NCBI RefSeq assembly: GCF_001952935.1
Contig: NZ_CP018319.1
Coordinates: 4,484,001 to 4,548,000, forward strand
Direction: 5' to 3'
DNA: 64,000 nt
Source of the DNA: Pseudomonas frederiksbergensis
GTDB taxonomy: Bacteria > Pseudomonadota > Gammaproteobacteria > Pseudomonadales > Pseudomonadaceae
The position numbers and the translations under genes were made by a program. Positions 7,292-16,810 of the stretch are shown in pieces (position 1 is the stretch's first letter; each line of letters opens with the position of its first letter). The notes beneath the pieces were generated by a model that was given only the letters and a program-made list of their open reading frames with translations, did no database searches and was not told the origin of the DNA.

Positions 7292-8716
7292 TCAGGCGAT
7301 CTGCGCGGCAGCGGCGGCTTCGGCAGGCTGCGAGGCCCGCACGGTGCGCCAAGTGTTGTAGGCCATCAGGAACATGCCGCTGAGGAAGATCGCACCGCCT
7401 ACCAGGCGCACGACGAAGCCTGGGTGGCTGGCCACCAGGGTTTCGACGAAGGAGTAGGTCAGCGTGCCGTCTTCGTTGACCGCGCGCCACATGAGGCCCT
7501 GGGCAATGCCGTTGACCCACATCGAAGCGATGTACAGCACGGTGCCGATGGTCGCGAGCCAGAAGTGCGCGTTGATCAGGCCGATGCTGTGCATCTGCGT
7601 GCGACCGAAGATTTTCGGAATCATGTGGTACAGCGCGCCGATGGAGATCATCGCGACCCAACCGAGGGCGCCAGCGTGAACGTGGCCGATGGTCCAGTCG
7701 GTGTAGTGGGAGAGGGCGTTGACCGTCTTGATGGCCATCATCGGCCCTTCGAAGGTCGACATGCCGTAGAACGCCAGCGAGACCACGAGGAAGCGCAGGA
7801 TCGGGTCGCTGCGCAACTTATGCCAGGCGCCCGAGAGCGTCATCATCCCGTTGATCATCCCGCCCCAGCTCGGCGCCAGCAGGATCAGCGACATCACCAT
7901 GCCCAGCGACTGAGCCCAGTCCGGCAGCGCGGTGTAGTGCAAGTGGTGCGGACCGGCCCAGATGTACAGGGTGATCAGCGCCCAGAAGTGCACGATCGAC
8001 AAGCGATAGGAATACACCGGACGCTCGGCCTGTTTCGGCACGAAGTAGTACATCATCCCGAGGAAACCGGCGGTGAGGAAAAAGCCTACGGCGTTGTGGC
8101 CGTACCACCACTGAACCATCGCATCGGTCGCACCGGCGTACACCGAGTAGGACTTGGTGAAACTCACCGGCAGCTCAAGGTTGTTGACGATGTGCAGAAT
8201 CGCCACGGTGATGATGAAAGCACCGAAGAACCAGTTGCCGACGTAGATGTGCTTGGTTTTGCGCTTGGCCAGCGTGCCGAAGAACACCACGGCGTAGGCG
8301 ACCCAGACGATGGTGATCAGAATGTCGATCGGCCATTCCAGTTCAGCGTATTCCTTGGAGCTGGTGTAACCCAGCGGCAGGCTGATAGCGGCCAGCAGAA
8401 TCACGACTTGCCAGCCCCAGAAGCAGAACGCGGCGATTTTCGGCGCAAACAGTTGAGTCTGGCAGGTGCGTTGCACCGAATAGAACGAACTGGCGAACAG
8501 GGCGCAACCGCCAAAGGCGAAGATCACTGCGTTGGTGTGCAGCGGGCGCAGGCGCCCGAAGCTGGTCCATGGCAGATTGAAGTTGAGTTCAGGCCAGACC
8601 AATTGAGCCGCGAGAAAAACCCCGAGCCCCATTCCGACGATGCCCCACACCACCGTCATAATGGCGAATTGGCGGACCACCTTGTAGTTGTAGGCGGTAC
8701 TGATAGAAGTGTTCAT
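7292..8716 (-). CDS. ccoN2: cbb3-type cytochrome c oxidase subunit I, copy 2
   Basis: 474 residues from ATG 8716 (MNTSISTAYNYKVVRQ) with GGGGAACC before the start. Same helices and histidine motifs as CcoN1; differences cluster in the first third and at the C-terminus. First gene of ccoNOQP-2. The 95 bases between it and the divergent hydrolase show no ANR-like palindrome, unlike ccoN1, so the two oxidases are probably regulated differently. Confidence 0.96.
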   Translation of the reverse strand: MNTSISTAYNYKVVRQFAIMTVVWGIVGMGLGVFLAAQLVWPELNFNLPWTSFGRLRPLHTNAVIFAFGGCALFASSFYSVQRTCQTQLFAPKIAAFCFWGWQVVILLAAISLPLGYTSSKEYAELEWPIDILITIVWVAYAVVFFGTLAKRKTKHIYVGNWFFGAFIITVAILHIVNNLELPVSFTKSYSVYAGATDAMVQWWYGHNAVGFFLTAGFLGMMYYFVPKQAERPVYSYRLSIVHFWALITLYIWAGPHHLHYTALPDWAQSLGMVMSLILLAPSWGGMINGMMTLSGAWHKLRSDPILRFLVVSLAFYGMSTFEGPMMAIKTVNALSHYTDWTIGHVHAGALGWVAMISIGALYHMIPKIFGRTQMHSIGLINAHFWLATIGTVLYIASMWVNGIAQGLMWRAVNEDGTLTYSFVETLVASHPGFVVRLVGGAIFLSGMFLMAYNTWRTVRASQPAEAAAAAQIA

Positions 8717-8811
8717 GGTTCCCCATCCACGGTTCAGCCGAAGTGAGGGCGATTGCGCAAGGCAACGCTCCCTTCGCCTGGAGTTATAGGCAGACTAAAA
8801 GCGAGGCAAGC

Positions 8812-9489
8812 ATGGACAAAGAGCACAAGGCCAGTATTGACGAGGATCAATGGGCGCGGTGTGTACGGGATCATGGATGGTTATGGAATGCCGCCACCAC
8901 TCCAGCATCGGCGACGCTGATTCTCGCTCACGGTGCCGGCGCACCCATGGACAGCGCCTGGATGAACGACATGGCTGCGCGCCTTGCTGCATCTGGGATC
9001 AACGTGCTGCGCTTCGAGTTTCCGTACATGGCGCAACGGCGTGTTGATGGGGGTAAACGTCCACCGAACCCAGCGCCGAAACTGCTCGAGTGCTGGCGTG
9101 AGGTCTATGCCGTGGTGCGACGCCATGTCGCTGGGCGTCTGGCCATTGGCGGCAAGTCCATGGGCGGGCGGATGGCGAGTTTGTTGGCGGATGAACTGGA
9201 GGCCGATGCGTTGGTGTGCCTCGGATATCCGTTTTATGCGGTAGGGAAACCTGAGAAACCACGGGTCGAGCATTTGGCCGGGCTGAAGACGCGGACGTTA
9301 ATCGTGCAGGGCGAGCGCGATGCGTTAGGCAATCGTGAGGCCGTCGAGGCTTACACGTTGGCACCGAGTATCGAGGTGTTCTGGCTGGTCGCGGGGGATC
9401 ATGATTTGAAGCCGTTGAAGGCTTCCGGGTTTACCCATGAGCAGCATTTGACGGCTGCGGCGGGCAAGGTAGCGGCATTTCTTCTGTGA
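8812..9489 (+). CDS. Alpha/beta hydrolase (TEX30/KANSL3-like family)
   Basis: 225 residues from ATG 8812, chosen for GCGAGGC 6 bases upstream and because the 23 codons before it look non-coding. LILAHGAGAPMDS (37-49) is the oxyanion loop, GGKSMGG (113-119) is the nucleophile elbow with Ser116, and Asp170 (GERDALG) and His197 (AGDHDLK) complete the triad. A small cytosolic serine hydrolase of unknown substrate. Divergent from ccoN2 and not evidently part of respiration. Confidence 0.82.
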   Translation: MDKEHKASIDEDQWARCVRDHGWLWNAATTPASATLILAHGAGAPMDSAWMNDMAARLAASGINVLRFEFPYMAQRRVDGGKRPPNPAPKLLECWREVYAVVRRHVAGRLAIGGKSMGGRMASLLADELEADALVCLGYPFYAVGKPEKPRVEHLAGLKTRTLIVQGERDALGNREAVEAYTLAPSIEVFWLVAGDHDLKPLKASGFTHEQHLTAAAGKVAAFLL

Positions 9490-9500
9490 TATTTGGGGGG

Positions 9501-9620
9501 CCGGTCAGGGCCTCTTCGCGAGCAAGCCCGCTCCCACAGTGATTGGTGGTGTTGTTCGATAATTGTGTTCAACACTAAACCCTGTGGGAGCGGGCTTGCT
9601 CGCGAAGAGGCCCTGACCGG
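9501..9620. repeat. REPIN-like pair of inverted REP sequences with 39-base perfect arms
   Basis: Left arm 9501-9539 and right arm 9582-9620 are exact reverse complements around a 42-base loop. Each contains the common Pseudomonas REP core GCGAGCAAGCCCGCTCCCAC. Lies between the converging hydrolase and aer genes. Confidence 0.9.
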
Positions 9621-9644
9621 CACCATCATTGTCGGGTTGGCAAT

Positions 9645-9678
9645 AAAAAAACCGGAAGTATCGCCTCCCGGTTTTTAT
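9645..9678 (-). terminator. Terminator of aer
   Basis: Minus-strand stem ACCGGGAG / CTTCCGGT (one G-T pair) with a 6-base loop, followed by a T-run, 15 bases past the aer stop. A-runs and T-runs on both sides make it usable from either direction. Confidence 0.8.
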
Positions 9679-9693
9679 TTTTTACAGCAGCGA

Positions 9694-11259
9694 TCAGCGG
9701 TTAAACCGCTCCACCAACGAATACTGGGTATTCGCCGTCTTCGTCAGCTCTTCACTCAACAATGCCGAGTGTTGTGCCTGTTCCGAGGTCTGATCCGCCA
9801 GGTGCGAGATGTTGCTGATGTTACGGCTGATCTCTTCGGCGACAGCGCTTTGCTCTTCGGTCGCCGCCGCGATCTGGGTGGTCATGTCGGTGATGTTGGC
9901 CACCGCTTCGCTGATCCCAACCAGTGCCTGATCCGCTTCCAGTACCCGCGCCACACCTTCTTCCGCCTGGCGATGGCCAGCCTCCATGGTTTGCACCGCG
10001 GTGCTGGCGGTTTGCTGGAGCTTGGCGATCAGGGCGTGGATCTGCCCGGTGGATTCGCTGGTGCGTTGCGCCAGTTGGCGAACTTCGTCAGCCACTACCG
10101 CAAAGCCGCGACCCATCTCACCGGCACGAGCCGCTTCGATGGCGGCGTTCAAGGCCAGCAGGTTGGTCTGGTCGGCGATGCCTTTGATCACATCGACCAC
10201 GCCACCGATTTCGTCGCTGTCCTTGGCCAGTTGGGTCACGGTCAGCCCGGTTTCACCCACCACCACCGACAGGCGCTGGATGGCTTCGCGGGTTTCCCCG
10301 GCGATGTCGCGACCGCGACCGGTCAGGCGATTGGCTTCCTGAGTCGCATCGGCCGTGCGCTGCACGTGGCTGGCGACTTCCTGCGTGGTGGCGGCCATCT
10401 GATTGACGGCAGTGGCCACTTGCTCGGTTTCGACACGCTGACGTTCCAGGCCAGTGGAGCTGCTGTGAGCCAGGGTGTCGGACTGTTTCGCTTGTTCGCT
10501 CAGGTGCTCGGCGGTGTCCTGCAGACGGGTCAGGCAGGTTTTCAGGCGGGCTTCCTGGCTGAGGATCGACATCTCCAAGCGTGCTTGAGCGCCGCGGCTG
10601 TCGGTGTACATCTGCGCGATCAGCGGGTCGGAGGTGGTCTGCCCAGCCAGATGCAGCAGACGCTTGAGGCCGCGCTGTTGCCAGCTCAAGCCCAACAGAC
10701 CCAATGGCACCGACAGACCGGCGGCCAACGCAAAACCCCATTGGGAATTGAGCGACGCACCGATCATGAAGCTCAGTTGGCTGACCAGAATGAACGGCAA
10801 CCAGTCCTGCAGCACCGGCAGCCATTTGTCCGTTGAAGGAATCGCCGACTTGCCCTGGTTGATGCGTTGGTAGAGCGCTTCGGCACGGCGGATCTGCTCG
10901 GCGGTGGGCTTGACCCGCACCGATTCGTAACCGACCACCTGATTGCCTTCGAAAACCGGCGTGACATAGGCGTTAACCCAGTAGTGATCACCGGTCTTGC
11001 AGCGATTCTTGACAATGCCCATCCATGGCAAGCCTTGTTTCAGTGTGCCCCACATGTGCGCGAATACCGCGGCCGGGACGTCAGGGTGACGGACCAGGTT
11101 ATGCGGCGCACGGACCAGCTCCTCACGAGAAAACCCGCTGATCTCGACGAAGGCGTCGTTGCAGTAGGTGATCACGCCCTTGGCATCGGTGGTGGAAATC
11201 AACCGTTGCTGAGCCGGGAAGGTCCGTTCGCGTTGTGTAATTGGCTGGTTGTTACGCAT
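9694..11259 (-). CDS. aer: Aerotaxis receptor Aer (PAS-MCP)
   Basis: 521 residues from the ATG at 11259; the frame opens earlier only through a TTG. Residues 1-120 form a PAS domain (TDAKGVITYCNDAFVEISGF) that in this family binds FAD and senses redox or oxygen. A hydrophobic hairpin near 155-195 anchors it in the membrane, followed by a HAMP-like region and the MCP signalling domain with the conserved tip (VVADEVRQLAQRTSEST). It signals to CheA-CheW. In P. aeruginosa, as I recall, aer also lies between the cco genes and acnA. Confidence 0.92.
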   Translation of the reverse strand: MRNNQPITQRERTFPAQQRLISTTDAKGVITYCNDAFVEISGFSREELVRAPHNLVRHPDVPAAVFAHMWGTLKQGLPWMGIVKNRCKTGDHYWVNAYVTPVFEGNQVVGYESVRVKPTAEQIRRAEALYQRINQGKSAIPSTDKWLPVLQDWLPFILVSQLSFMIGASLNSQWGFALAAGLSVPLGLLGLSWQQRGLKRLLHLAGQTTSDPLIAQMYTDSRGAQARLEMSILSQEARLKTCLTRLQDTAEHLSEQAKQSDTLAHSSSTGLERQRVETEQVATAVNQMAATTQEVASHVQRTADATQEANRLTGRGRDIAGETREAIQRLSVVVGETGLTVTQLAKDSDEIGGVVDVIKGIADQTNLLALNAAIEAARAGEMGRGFAVVADEVRQLAQRTSESTGQIHALIAKLQQTASTAVQTMEAGHRQAEEGVARVLEADQALVGISEAVANITDMTTQIAAATEEQSAVAEEISRNISNISHLADQTSEQAQHSALLSEELTKTANTQYSLVERFNR

Positions 11260-11362
11260 GGCTTTTTCAATCCGCAAGGCTTTGACGGGTTGTCGGCATC
11301 GTCAGCCATTTATTGAGATTATTTTTCAGTAATCAGTGGCGCGTCGCAAAACGACCCTTGCG

Positions 11363-12154
11363 TCAGCTGGCGAGCATCGGATAGGTGAACAGTCCGAAAT
11401 GCAGCAGGTTCAGGCCGAAATGGGTGGCGATGGCCGCACCCAAGCCACCAAAACGGTAGGCCAGACCATAGCTGACACCTGCCAGGCTCGCCAGCAACAC
11501 CCATTGCCAGCCGGCCCCCACATGCGCCAGGCCGAACAGCAGCGAGGCGAGGAGCAGGGCGAGGTTTTCACCGTAGGGCAGGTTTTTGAAGCACCGGGTC
11601 AGACCGCCCTGAATATAGCCGCGAAAGAGCGCTTCCTCGACCAGCGTCACCAGCAGCAGGTTGTTCAGTAGCCACAGCCAGGCTTGATCCGGCCACTTTG
11701 GTGCCCAGATGATCACGCCCAGCAACAGCGCGCCACCCAAGGCCAGCACGGCACCCAGGGACAGCGACAGCGCAGTGGCATAAACGCCAAGGCGCAGCGA
11801 ACGCCGGCCGACAATCCACGGGCAGACCAGCAGTAGCCAGAAACCGATCAGGGGCTTGTCCAGATTCAGGTACAAGGCGAACGTCACGGCATCATCGGTA
11901 AAACGTTGAGGGTTGATCCCGCGACCGTTGTAGAACCCAGGGAGCCAGTGCAGCGCCAACGCCAATGCCATGAAAATGAACAAGCCATGACCGAGGTAGT
12001 GGCCGATCCGCACCTGTTGTTGGCGCACCGCAAAACCGGCAGTCAGCAGCAGCGCGACGGAAATCCCGGCGAGCCAGCCGAGATGGCCGTAGGTCAGGGC
12101 CAGGCCATAGCCAATAGTAAGAAGGGACAGGTAGATCCATGGCAGGCCAATCAT
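11363..12154 (-). CDS. CPBP-family intramembrane glutamic protease
   Basis: 263 residues, almost entirely hydrophobic with about eight membrane segments. The CPBP/ABI motifs are present in order: EE-x3-R in VEEALFRGYIQG, FGLAH, and the last His and Asn in HFGLNLLHF. The family includes Rce1-like proteases; bacterial members often process or protect against small peptides, but the substrate here is unknown. AAGGA precedes the ATG. Downstream of acnA on the same strand, but separated by a terminator. Confidence 0.85.
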   Translation of the reverse strand: MIGLPWIYLSLLTIGYGLALTYGHLGWLAGISVALLLTAGFAVRQQQVRIGHYLGHGLFIFMALALALHWLPGFYNGRGINPQRFTDDAVTFALYLNLDKPLIGFWLLLVCPWIVGRRSLRLGVYATALSLSLGAVLALGGALLLGVIIWAPKWPDQAWLWLLNNLLLVTLVEEALFRGYIQGGLTRCFKNLPYGENLALLLASLLFGLAHVGAGWQWVLLASLAGVSYGLAYRFGGLGAAIATHFGLNLLHFGLFTYPMLAS

Positions 12155-12194
12155 TGAAAATCCTTGTGTCCAGAAGTGTGCAAAGCGCCTCGGT

Positions 12195-12230
12195 CAATGT
12201 GGGAGCAGCGGTGCGGCGATCCCACATTGG
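12195..12230. repeat. Degenerate REP-like palindrome
   Basis: AATGTGGGA and TCCCACATT flank a short GC-rich loop between the CPBP gene and the acnA terminator. It looks like a worn REP half-element. Confidence 0.45.
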
Positions 12231-12284
12231 CAGGTGTTGTCCGCATTTTGCGGCGCGCGATTATAGAGACGTACACCCTGCAAA

Positions 12285-12310
12285 CAAAAACACCGCCCGA
12301 AGGCGGTGTC
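12285..12310 (-). terminator. Terminator of acnA
   Basis: Stem ACACCGCC / GGCGGTGT with a CGAA loop, followed on the minus strand by TTTTTG, 16 bases beyond the acnA stop. Confidence 0.9.
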
Positions 12311-12325
12311 TGTGTCAGTTGGCTA

Positions 12326-15067
12326 TTAGGAGGCAATCAACTGCCGCAACACGTAATGCAAAATCCCCCCGGCCTTGAAGTACTCCACCTCATTGAGGGT
12401 ATCGATCCGGCACAACACCTCGACTTTCTCGCGGCTGCCGTTTTCACGGGTGATCACCAGCGTCAGGTTCATCCGCGGCGTCAGCTCCACGCCGGTCAAA
12501 CCTAGAATATCCAGCGTCTCCTTGCCGGTCAGGTTCAGGCTCTTGCGGTTTTGATCCAGCTTGAACTGCAACGGCAACACGCCCATGCCCACCAGGTTGG
12601 AACGGTGAATTCGTTCGAAACTTTCCGCAATGACCGCTTTGACCCCCAACAGATTGGTGCCCTTCGCCGCCCAATCGCGACTCGAACCGGTGCCGTATTC
12701 TTGCCCGGCAATCACCACCAGCGGCGTGCCCGAGGCTTGATAACGCATGGCCGCGTCGTAGATCGGCATCCTCTCCCTGGTGGGAATGTAAATCGTATTG
12801 CCGCCTTCTTCGCCGCCGAGCATCTCGTTACGAATGCGGATGTTGGCAAAGGTGCCGCGCATCATCACTTCGTGGTTGCCCCGTCGCGAGCCGTAGGAGT
12901 TGAAGTCCCGTGGTTCCACACCTTTGTCGCGCAGGTAGTGGCCTGCGGGGCTGTCGGCCTTGATGTTGCCGGCCGGGGAGATGTGGTCGGTGGTCACCGA
13001 ATCACCCAGCAGCGCGAGGACTCTGGCACCGGCGACGTCCTTGACCACCGGCGGCGGCCCGCCGATGTCGTCGAAGAATGGTGGATGCTGGATGTACGTC
13101 GAATCGTCCTGCCAGACATAGGTCGCCGCTTGCGGCACTTCGATTGCCTGCCATTGCTCATCGCCGGCAAACACTTCGGCGTATTCCTTGTGGAACATCG
13201 CGGTATTGACCTGGTTCACCGCGTCGGCGATTTCCTTGGTGCTTGGCCAGATGTCCCGCAGATACACCAGATTGCCCTCCTTGTCGGTACCCAACGGCTC
13301 GCTGCTGATGTCGATGCGAACCGTACCGGCCAGGGCATAAGCGACGACCAGCGGTGGGGAGGCCAGCCAATTGGTTTTCACCAACGGATGCACGCGGCCT
13401 TCGAAGTTGCGGTTGCCCGATAGCACCGAGGCGACGGTCAGGTCGGCGGCTTGAATGGCTTTTTCGATCGGCTCCGACAATGGCCCGGAGTTGCCAATGC
13501 AGGTGGTGCAGCCGTAACCGACCAAGGCAAAACCCAGTTCATCTAGGTATTGAGTCAGGCCGGCAGCCTTGTAGTAGTCAGTGACCACTTTCGAGCCTGG
13601 GGCCAGCGAACTCTTGACCCACGGTTTGCGCTTGAGGCCTTTTTCCACGGCTTTCTTCGCCACCAGGCCGGCGGCCATCATCACGCTCGGGTTGGAAGTG
13701 TTGGTGCAGGAGGTAATCGCCGCGATCACCACCGCACCGTTTTTCAATCGATAGGTCTGACCTTCGTACTCGTAGTCGGCTTCACCAGCCAGGTCGGCAT
13801 TGCCCACCGCGACACCACCGCCGCCTTCACTTTCGAGACGACCGATTTCCTTGCTGGTGGGTTTGAATTGCAGGTCGACGAAGTCACTGAACGCTTGCGC
13901 GACATGCGGCAGCGATACCCGGTCTTGTGGGCGTTTCGGCCCGGCAAGGCTGGCTTCGACGCTGCCCATGTCCAGCGCCAGGCTGTCGGTGAACACCGGT
14001 TCCTGGCCCGGCAGGCGCCACAGGCCCTGGATTTTGCTGTAGGCCTCGACCAGTTTCACGGTTTCGCTGCTGCGACCGGATAAACGCAGGTAGTCCAGGG
14101 TGATGTCATCCACCGGGAAAAAGCCGCAGGTGGCACCGTATTCCGGGGCCATGTTGGCGATGGTCGCGCGGTCGGCCAGCGGCAGGTCGGCGAGGCCGTC
14201 ACCGTAGAACTCGACGAATTTGCCGACCACGCCTTTCTTGCGCAGCATCTGGGTGACGGTCAGCACCAGGTCGGTGGCGGTGATGCCTTCCTTGAGCTTG
14301 CCGGTGAGTTTGAAGCCGATCACTTCCGGGATTAGCATCGACACCGGTTGACCCAGCATCGCCGCTTCCGCTTCGATCCCGCCGACACCCCAGCCGAGTA
14401 CGCCGAGGCCGTTGATCATGGTGGTGTGGGAGTCGGTGCCGACCAGGGTGTCGGGGAAGGCGTAGGTGCGACCGTCCTCGTCCTTGGTCCAGACCGTGCG
14501 CCCCAGGTATTCCAGATTCACCTGGTGGCAGATCCCCGTGCCCGGCGGCACCACGCTGAAGTTGTTGAAGGCGCTTTGGCCCCAGCGCAGGAACGCATAA
14601 CGTTCGCCATTACGCTGCATTTCGATGTCGACGTTCTGTTCGAAGGCGCTGGCGCTGGCGAATTTGTCGACCATCACCGAATGGTCGATCACCAGGTCCA
14701 CGGGGGAGAGCGGATTGATACGCTGCGGGTCGCCGCCGGCCTTGGCCATCGCGGCGCGCATGGCGGCCAGATCGACCACCGCGGGAACGCCGGTAAAGTC
14801 CTGCATCAACACCCGCGCGGGACGGTACTGGATTTCGCGGTCGGAGCGACGCTCCTTGAGCCAGGCGGCAATCGCCTTGAGGTCGGCGCCGGTGACGGTT
14901 TTTGCATCTTCCCAGCGCAGCAGGTTTTCCAGCAGCACTTTCAACGACATGGGCAGCTTGTCCAGGTCGCCCAGGCTTTTGGCGGCATCCGGCAAGCTGA
15001 AATAGTGATAGGTCTTGTCGTCGACTTGTAAGGTTTTAAGGGTTTTCAGGCTATCGAGGGACGGCAT
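12326..15067 (-). CDS. acnA: Aconitate hydratase A
   Basis: 913 residues, full length for AcnA/IRP1-type aconitase. It interconverts citrate and isocitrate in the TCA and glyoxylate cycles. The three [4Fe-4S] cysteines are in SCTNTSNP and GCTTCIGNSG; the substrate-binding segments DSHTTMINGLG and GTGSSRDWAAKG are visible. The start at 15067 has AAAGGAG 7 bases upstream. It stands alone, divergent from rlmM, with its own terminator. Confidence 0.97.
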   Translation of the reverse strand: MPSLDSLKTLKTLQVDDKTYHYFSLPDAAKSLGDLDKLPMSLKVLLENLLRWEDAKTVTGADLKAIAAWLKERRSDREIQYRPARVLMQDFTGVPAVVDLAAMRAAMAKAGGDPQRINPLSPVDLVIDHSVMVDKFASASAFEQNVDIEMQRNGERYAFLRWGQSAFNNFSVVPPGTGICHQVNLEYLGRTVWTKDEDGRTYAFPDTLVGTDSHTTMINGLGVLGWGVGGIEAEAAMLGQPVSMLIPEVIGFKLTGKLKEGITATDLVLTVTQMLRKKGVVGKFVEFYGDGLADLPLADRATIANMAPEYGATCGFFPVDDITLDYLRLSGRSSETVKLVEAYSKIQGLWRLPGQEPVFTDSLALDMGSVEASLAGPKRPQDRVSLPHVAQAFSDFVDLQFKPTSKEIGRLESEGGGGVAVGNADLAGEADYEYEGQTYRLKNGAVVIAAITSCTNTSNPSVMMAAGLVAKKAVEKGLKRKPWVKSSLAPGSKVVTDYYKAAGLTQYLDELGFALVGYGCTTCIGNSGPLSEPIEKAIQAADLTVASVLSGNRNFEGRVHPLVKTNWLASPPLVVAYALAGTVRIDISSEPLGTDKEGNLVYLRDIWPSTKEIADAVNQVNTAMFHKEYAEVFAGDEQWQAIEVPQAATYVWQDDSTYIQHPPFFDDIGGPPPVVKDVAGARVLALLGDSVTTDHISPAGNIKADSPAGHYLRDKGVEPRDFNSYGSRRGNHEVMMRGTFANIRIRNEMLGGEEGGNTIYIPTRERMPIYDAAMRYQASGTPLVVIAGQEYGTGSSRDWAAKGTNLLGVKAVIAESFERIHRSNLVGMGVLPLQFKLDQNRKSLNLTGKETLDILGLTGVELTPRMNLTLVITRENGSREKVEVLCRIDTLNEVEYFKAGGILHYVLRQLIAS

Positions 15068-15289
15068 TGAAATGACTCCTTTGAGTCCGCACGGCTACGG
15101 ACTGACGGGACAGACAGAGCCTTTAACCTAGCCCTGTTCATTCGTTAACGCTAATAACTGGACTCTATGGCCAAGCCCAGGGTTCCGAACTCGGCTATCA
15201 TGCGCCGGTTTTCGTGACAGGCTTTGCTTCAACGCAAGTCTGGGCATCGCGCAGTGGTTGAATTTCTCGCCATCTGCCCAGGAGTAAGA

Positions 15290-16363
15290 ATGAACACCCT
15301 CTTTATGCATTGCCGGCCGGGCTTCGAAGGCGAAGTCTGTTCCGAGATTTCCGAACACGCCGCGCGGCTGAACGTGGTCGGTTATGCCAAGGCCAAGACC
15401 GCCAGCGCCTGCGCCGAATTCATCTGCACCGAAGAAGACGGTGCCGAGCGCCTGATGCGTGGCCAGCGTTTCGCCGATCTGATCTTCCCGCGCCAGTGGG
15501 CTCGCGGGATCTTCATCGATCTGCCGGAAACCGACCGCATCAGCGTGATCCTCGCGCACATGGCCGACTTCCCGCTGTGCGGCAGTCTGTGGCTGGAAAT
15601 GGTCGACACCAATGATGGCAAGGAGCTGTCGAACTTCTGCAAAAAGTTCGAAGGTCACTTGCGCAAGGCGCTGATGGCCGCTGGCAAACTGGTGGAAGAC
15701 GCCCACAAGCCGCGCCTGCTGCTGACCTTCAAAAGTGGCCGCGAAGTGTTCATGGGGCTGGCCGAGTCGAACAACTCGGCGATGTGGCCGATGGGCATTC
15801 CACGTCTGAAGTTCCCCCGTGAAGCGCCGAGTCGTTCGACGCTGAAGCTGGAAGAGGCCTGGCACCATTTCATCCCACGCGATCAATGGGATGAGCGCCT
15901 GCACAGCGACATGACCGGCGTTGACCTTGGCGCCGCTCCCGGCGGCTGGACCTGGCAACTGGTCAATCGCGGCATGCTGGTGACTGCGATCGACAACGGC
16001 CCGATGGCCGAAAGCCTGATGGACACTGGTCTGGTGCAACACTTGATGGCCGACGGTTTCACCTTCAAGCCCAAGCAACCGGTGGACTGGATGGTCTGCG
16101 ACATCGTCGAGAAACCGGCGCGCAACGCCGCGATGCTGGAAGAGTGGATTGGCGAGGGGCATTGCCGCGAAGCGGTGGTCAACCTCAAACTGCCGATGAA
16201 ACAGCGTTATGCCGAAGTGAAGCGCTTGCTGGAACGCATTGCCGACGGGTTCAAGGAACGCGGTATTCGGGTCGAAATCGGCTGCAAGCAGCTGTATCAC
16301 GACCGTGAAGAAGTAACCTGCCACCTGCGCCGGCTCGACGTGAAGAAACCCAAGTCCCGCTGA
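15290..16363 (+). CDS. rlmM: 23S rRNA (cytidine-2498-2'-O)-methyltransferase RlmM
   Basis: 357 residues from ATG 15290 with AGGAG 6 bases before it. The N-terminus MNTLFMHCRPGFEGE is THUMP-like; the C-terminal Rossmann methyltransferase has the SAM loop VDLGAAPGGWTWQLV (about 206-220), DWMVCDIVEKP and the catalytic lysine region VVNLKLPMKQRY. It methylates 23S rRNA at C2498 using SAM. A mirror frame of 605 codons lies opposite but has no family resemblance. Confidence 0.95.
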   Translation: MNTLFMHCRPGFEGEVCSEISEHAARLNVVGYAKAKTASACAEFICTEEDGAERLMRGQRFADLIFPRQWARGIFIDLPETDRISVILAHMADFPLCGSLWLEMVDTNDGKELSNFCKKFEGHLRKALMAAGKLVEDAHKPRLLLTFKSGREVFMGLAESNNSAMWPMGIPRLKFPREAPSRSTLKLEEAWHHFIPRDQWDERLHSDMTGVDLGAAPGGWTWQLVNRGMLVTAIDNGPMAESLMDTGLVQHLMADGFTFKPKQPVDWMVCDIVEKPARNAAMLEEWIGEGHCREAVVNLKLPMKQRYAEVKRLLERIADGFKERGIRVEIGCKQLYHDREEVTCHLRRLDVKKPKSR

Positions 16364-16373
16364 TCTTGCACAC

Positions 16374-16487
16374 TGATCGTTCCCACGCTCTGCGTGGGAA
16401 TGCCGCCGGGGACGCTCCGCGTTCCGCCTTTGAATGTGACGCGGAGCGTCACGGGATGCATTCCCACGCAGAGCGTGGGAACGATCA
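16374..16487. repeat. Nested palindromic repeat, family B copy 1
   Basis: Outer arms TGATCGTTCCCACGCTCTGC and its reverse complement at the far end, an inner GACGCTCCGCGT / ACGCGGAGCGTC pair, and short CCCACGC/GCGTGGG hairpins within each arm. The same element occurs at 51398-51508 and 59010-59122. Confidence 0.9.
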
Positions 16488-16558
16488 GCGGTGTAACGCC
16501 ACAGATGACCGAACACCCGGCAATGCGCGACAATGCCGGCAAGTTTCAGGAGTGAATC

Positions 16559-16810
16559 ATGAGTGAAATGATTGATACGCCGGTTGACGGCACCCTCGAC
16601 GCCACCGGCCTCAACTGCCCGGAACCGGTGATGATGCTGCACCAGCACATCCGTGACCTGGTGCCCGGCGGCTTGCTCAAGGTGATCGCCACCGACCCGT
16701 CGACCCGTCGCGACATTCCCAAGTTCTGCGTCTTTCTCGACCACGAACTGGTGGCGCAGCACGAAGAGGCAGGCACCTACCTCTACTGGATCCGCAAGAA
16801 ACTCGCTTAA
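16559..16810 (+). CDS. tusA: Sulfurtransferase TusA
   Basis: 83 residues with the SirA/TusA signature LDATGLNCPEPVMML; the cysteine of the CPEP motif carries the persulfide. TusA relays sulfur from the cysteine desulfurase to the 2-thiouridine tRNA machinery and to molybdenum-cofactor enzymes. CAGGAG lies 6 bases upstream of the ATG. Its stop overlaps the converging MATE gene by 4 bases. Confidence 0.95.
   Translation: MSEMIDTPVDGTLDATGLNCPEPVMMLHQHIRDLVPGGLLKVIATDPSTRRDIPKFCVFLDHELVAQHEEAGTYLYWIRKKLA

Noticed and set aside
8717..8811. ANR box search before ccoN2
   Set aside because: No TTGAT-N4-ATCAA-like palindrome within two mismatches was seen.
9501..9620. Possible CRISPR or intrinsic terminator
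   Set aside because: It is one long inverted repeat with a REP core, with no direct repeat-spacer pattern and no T-run.
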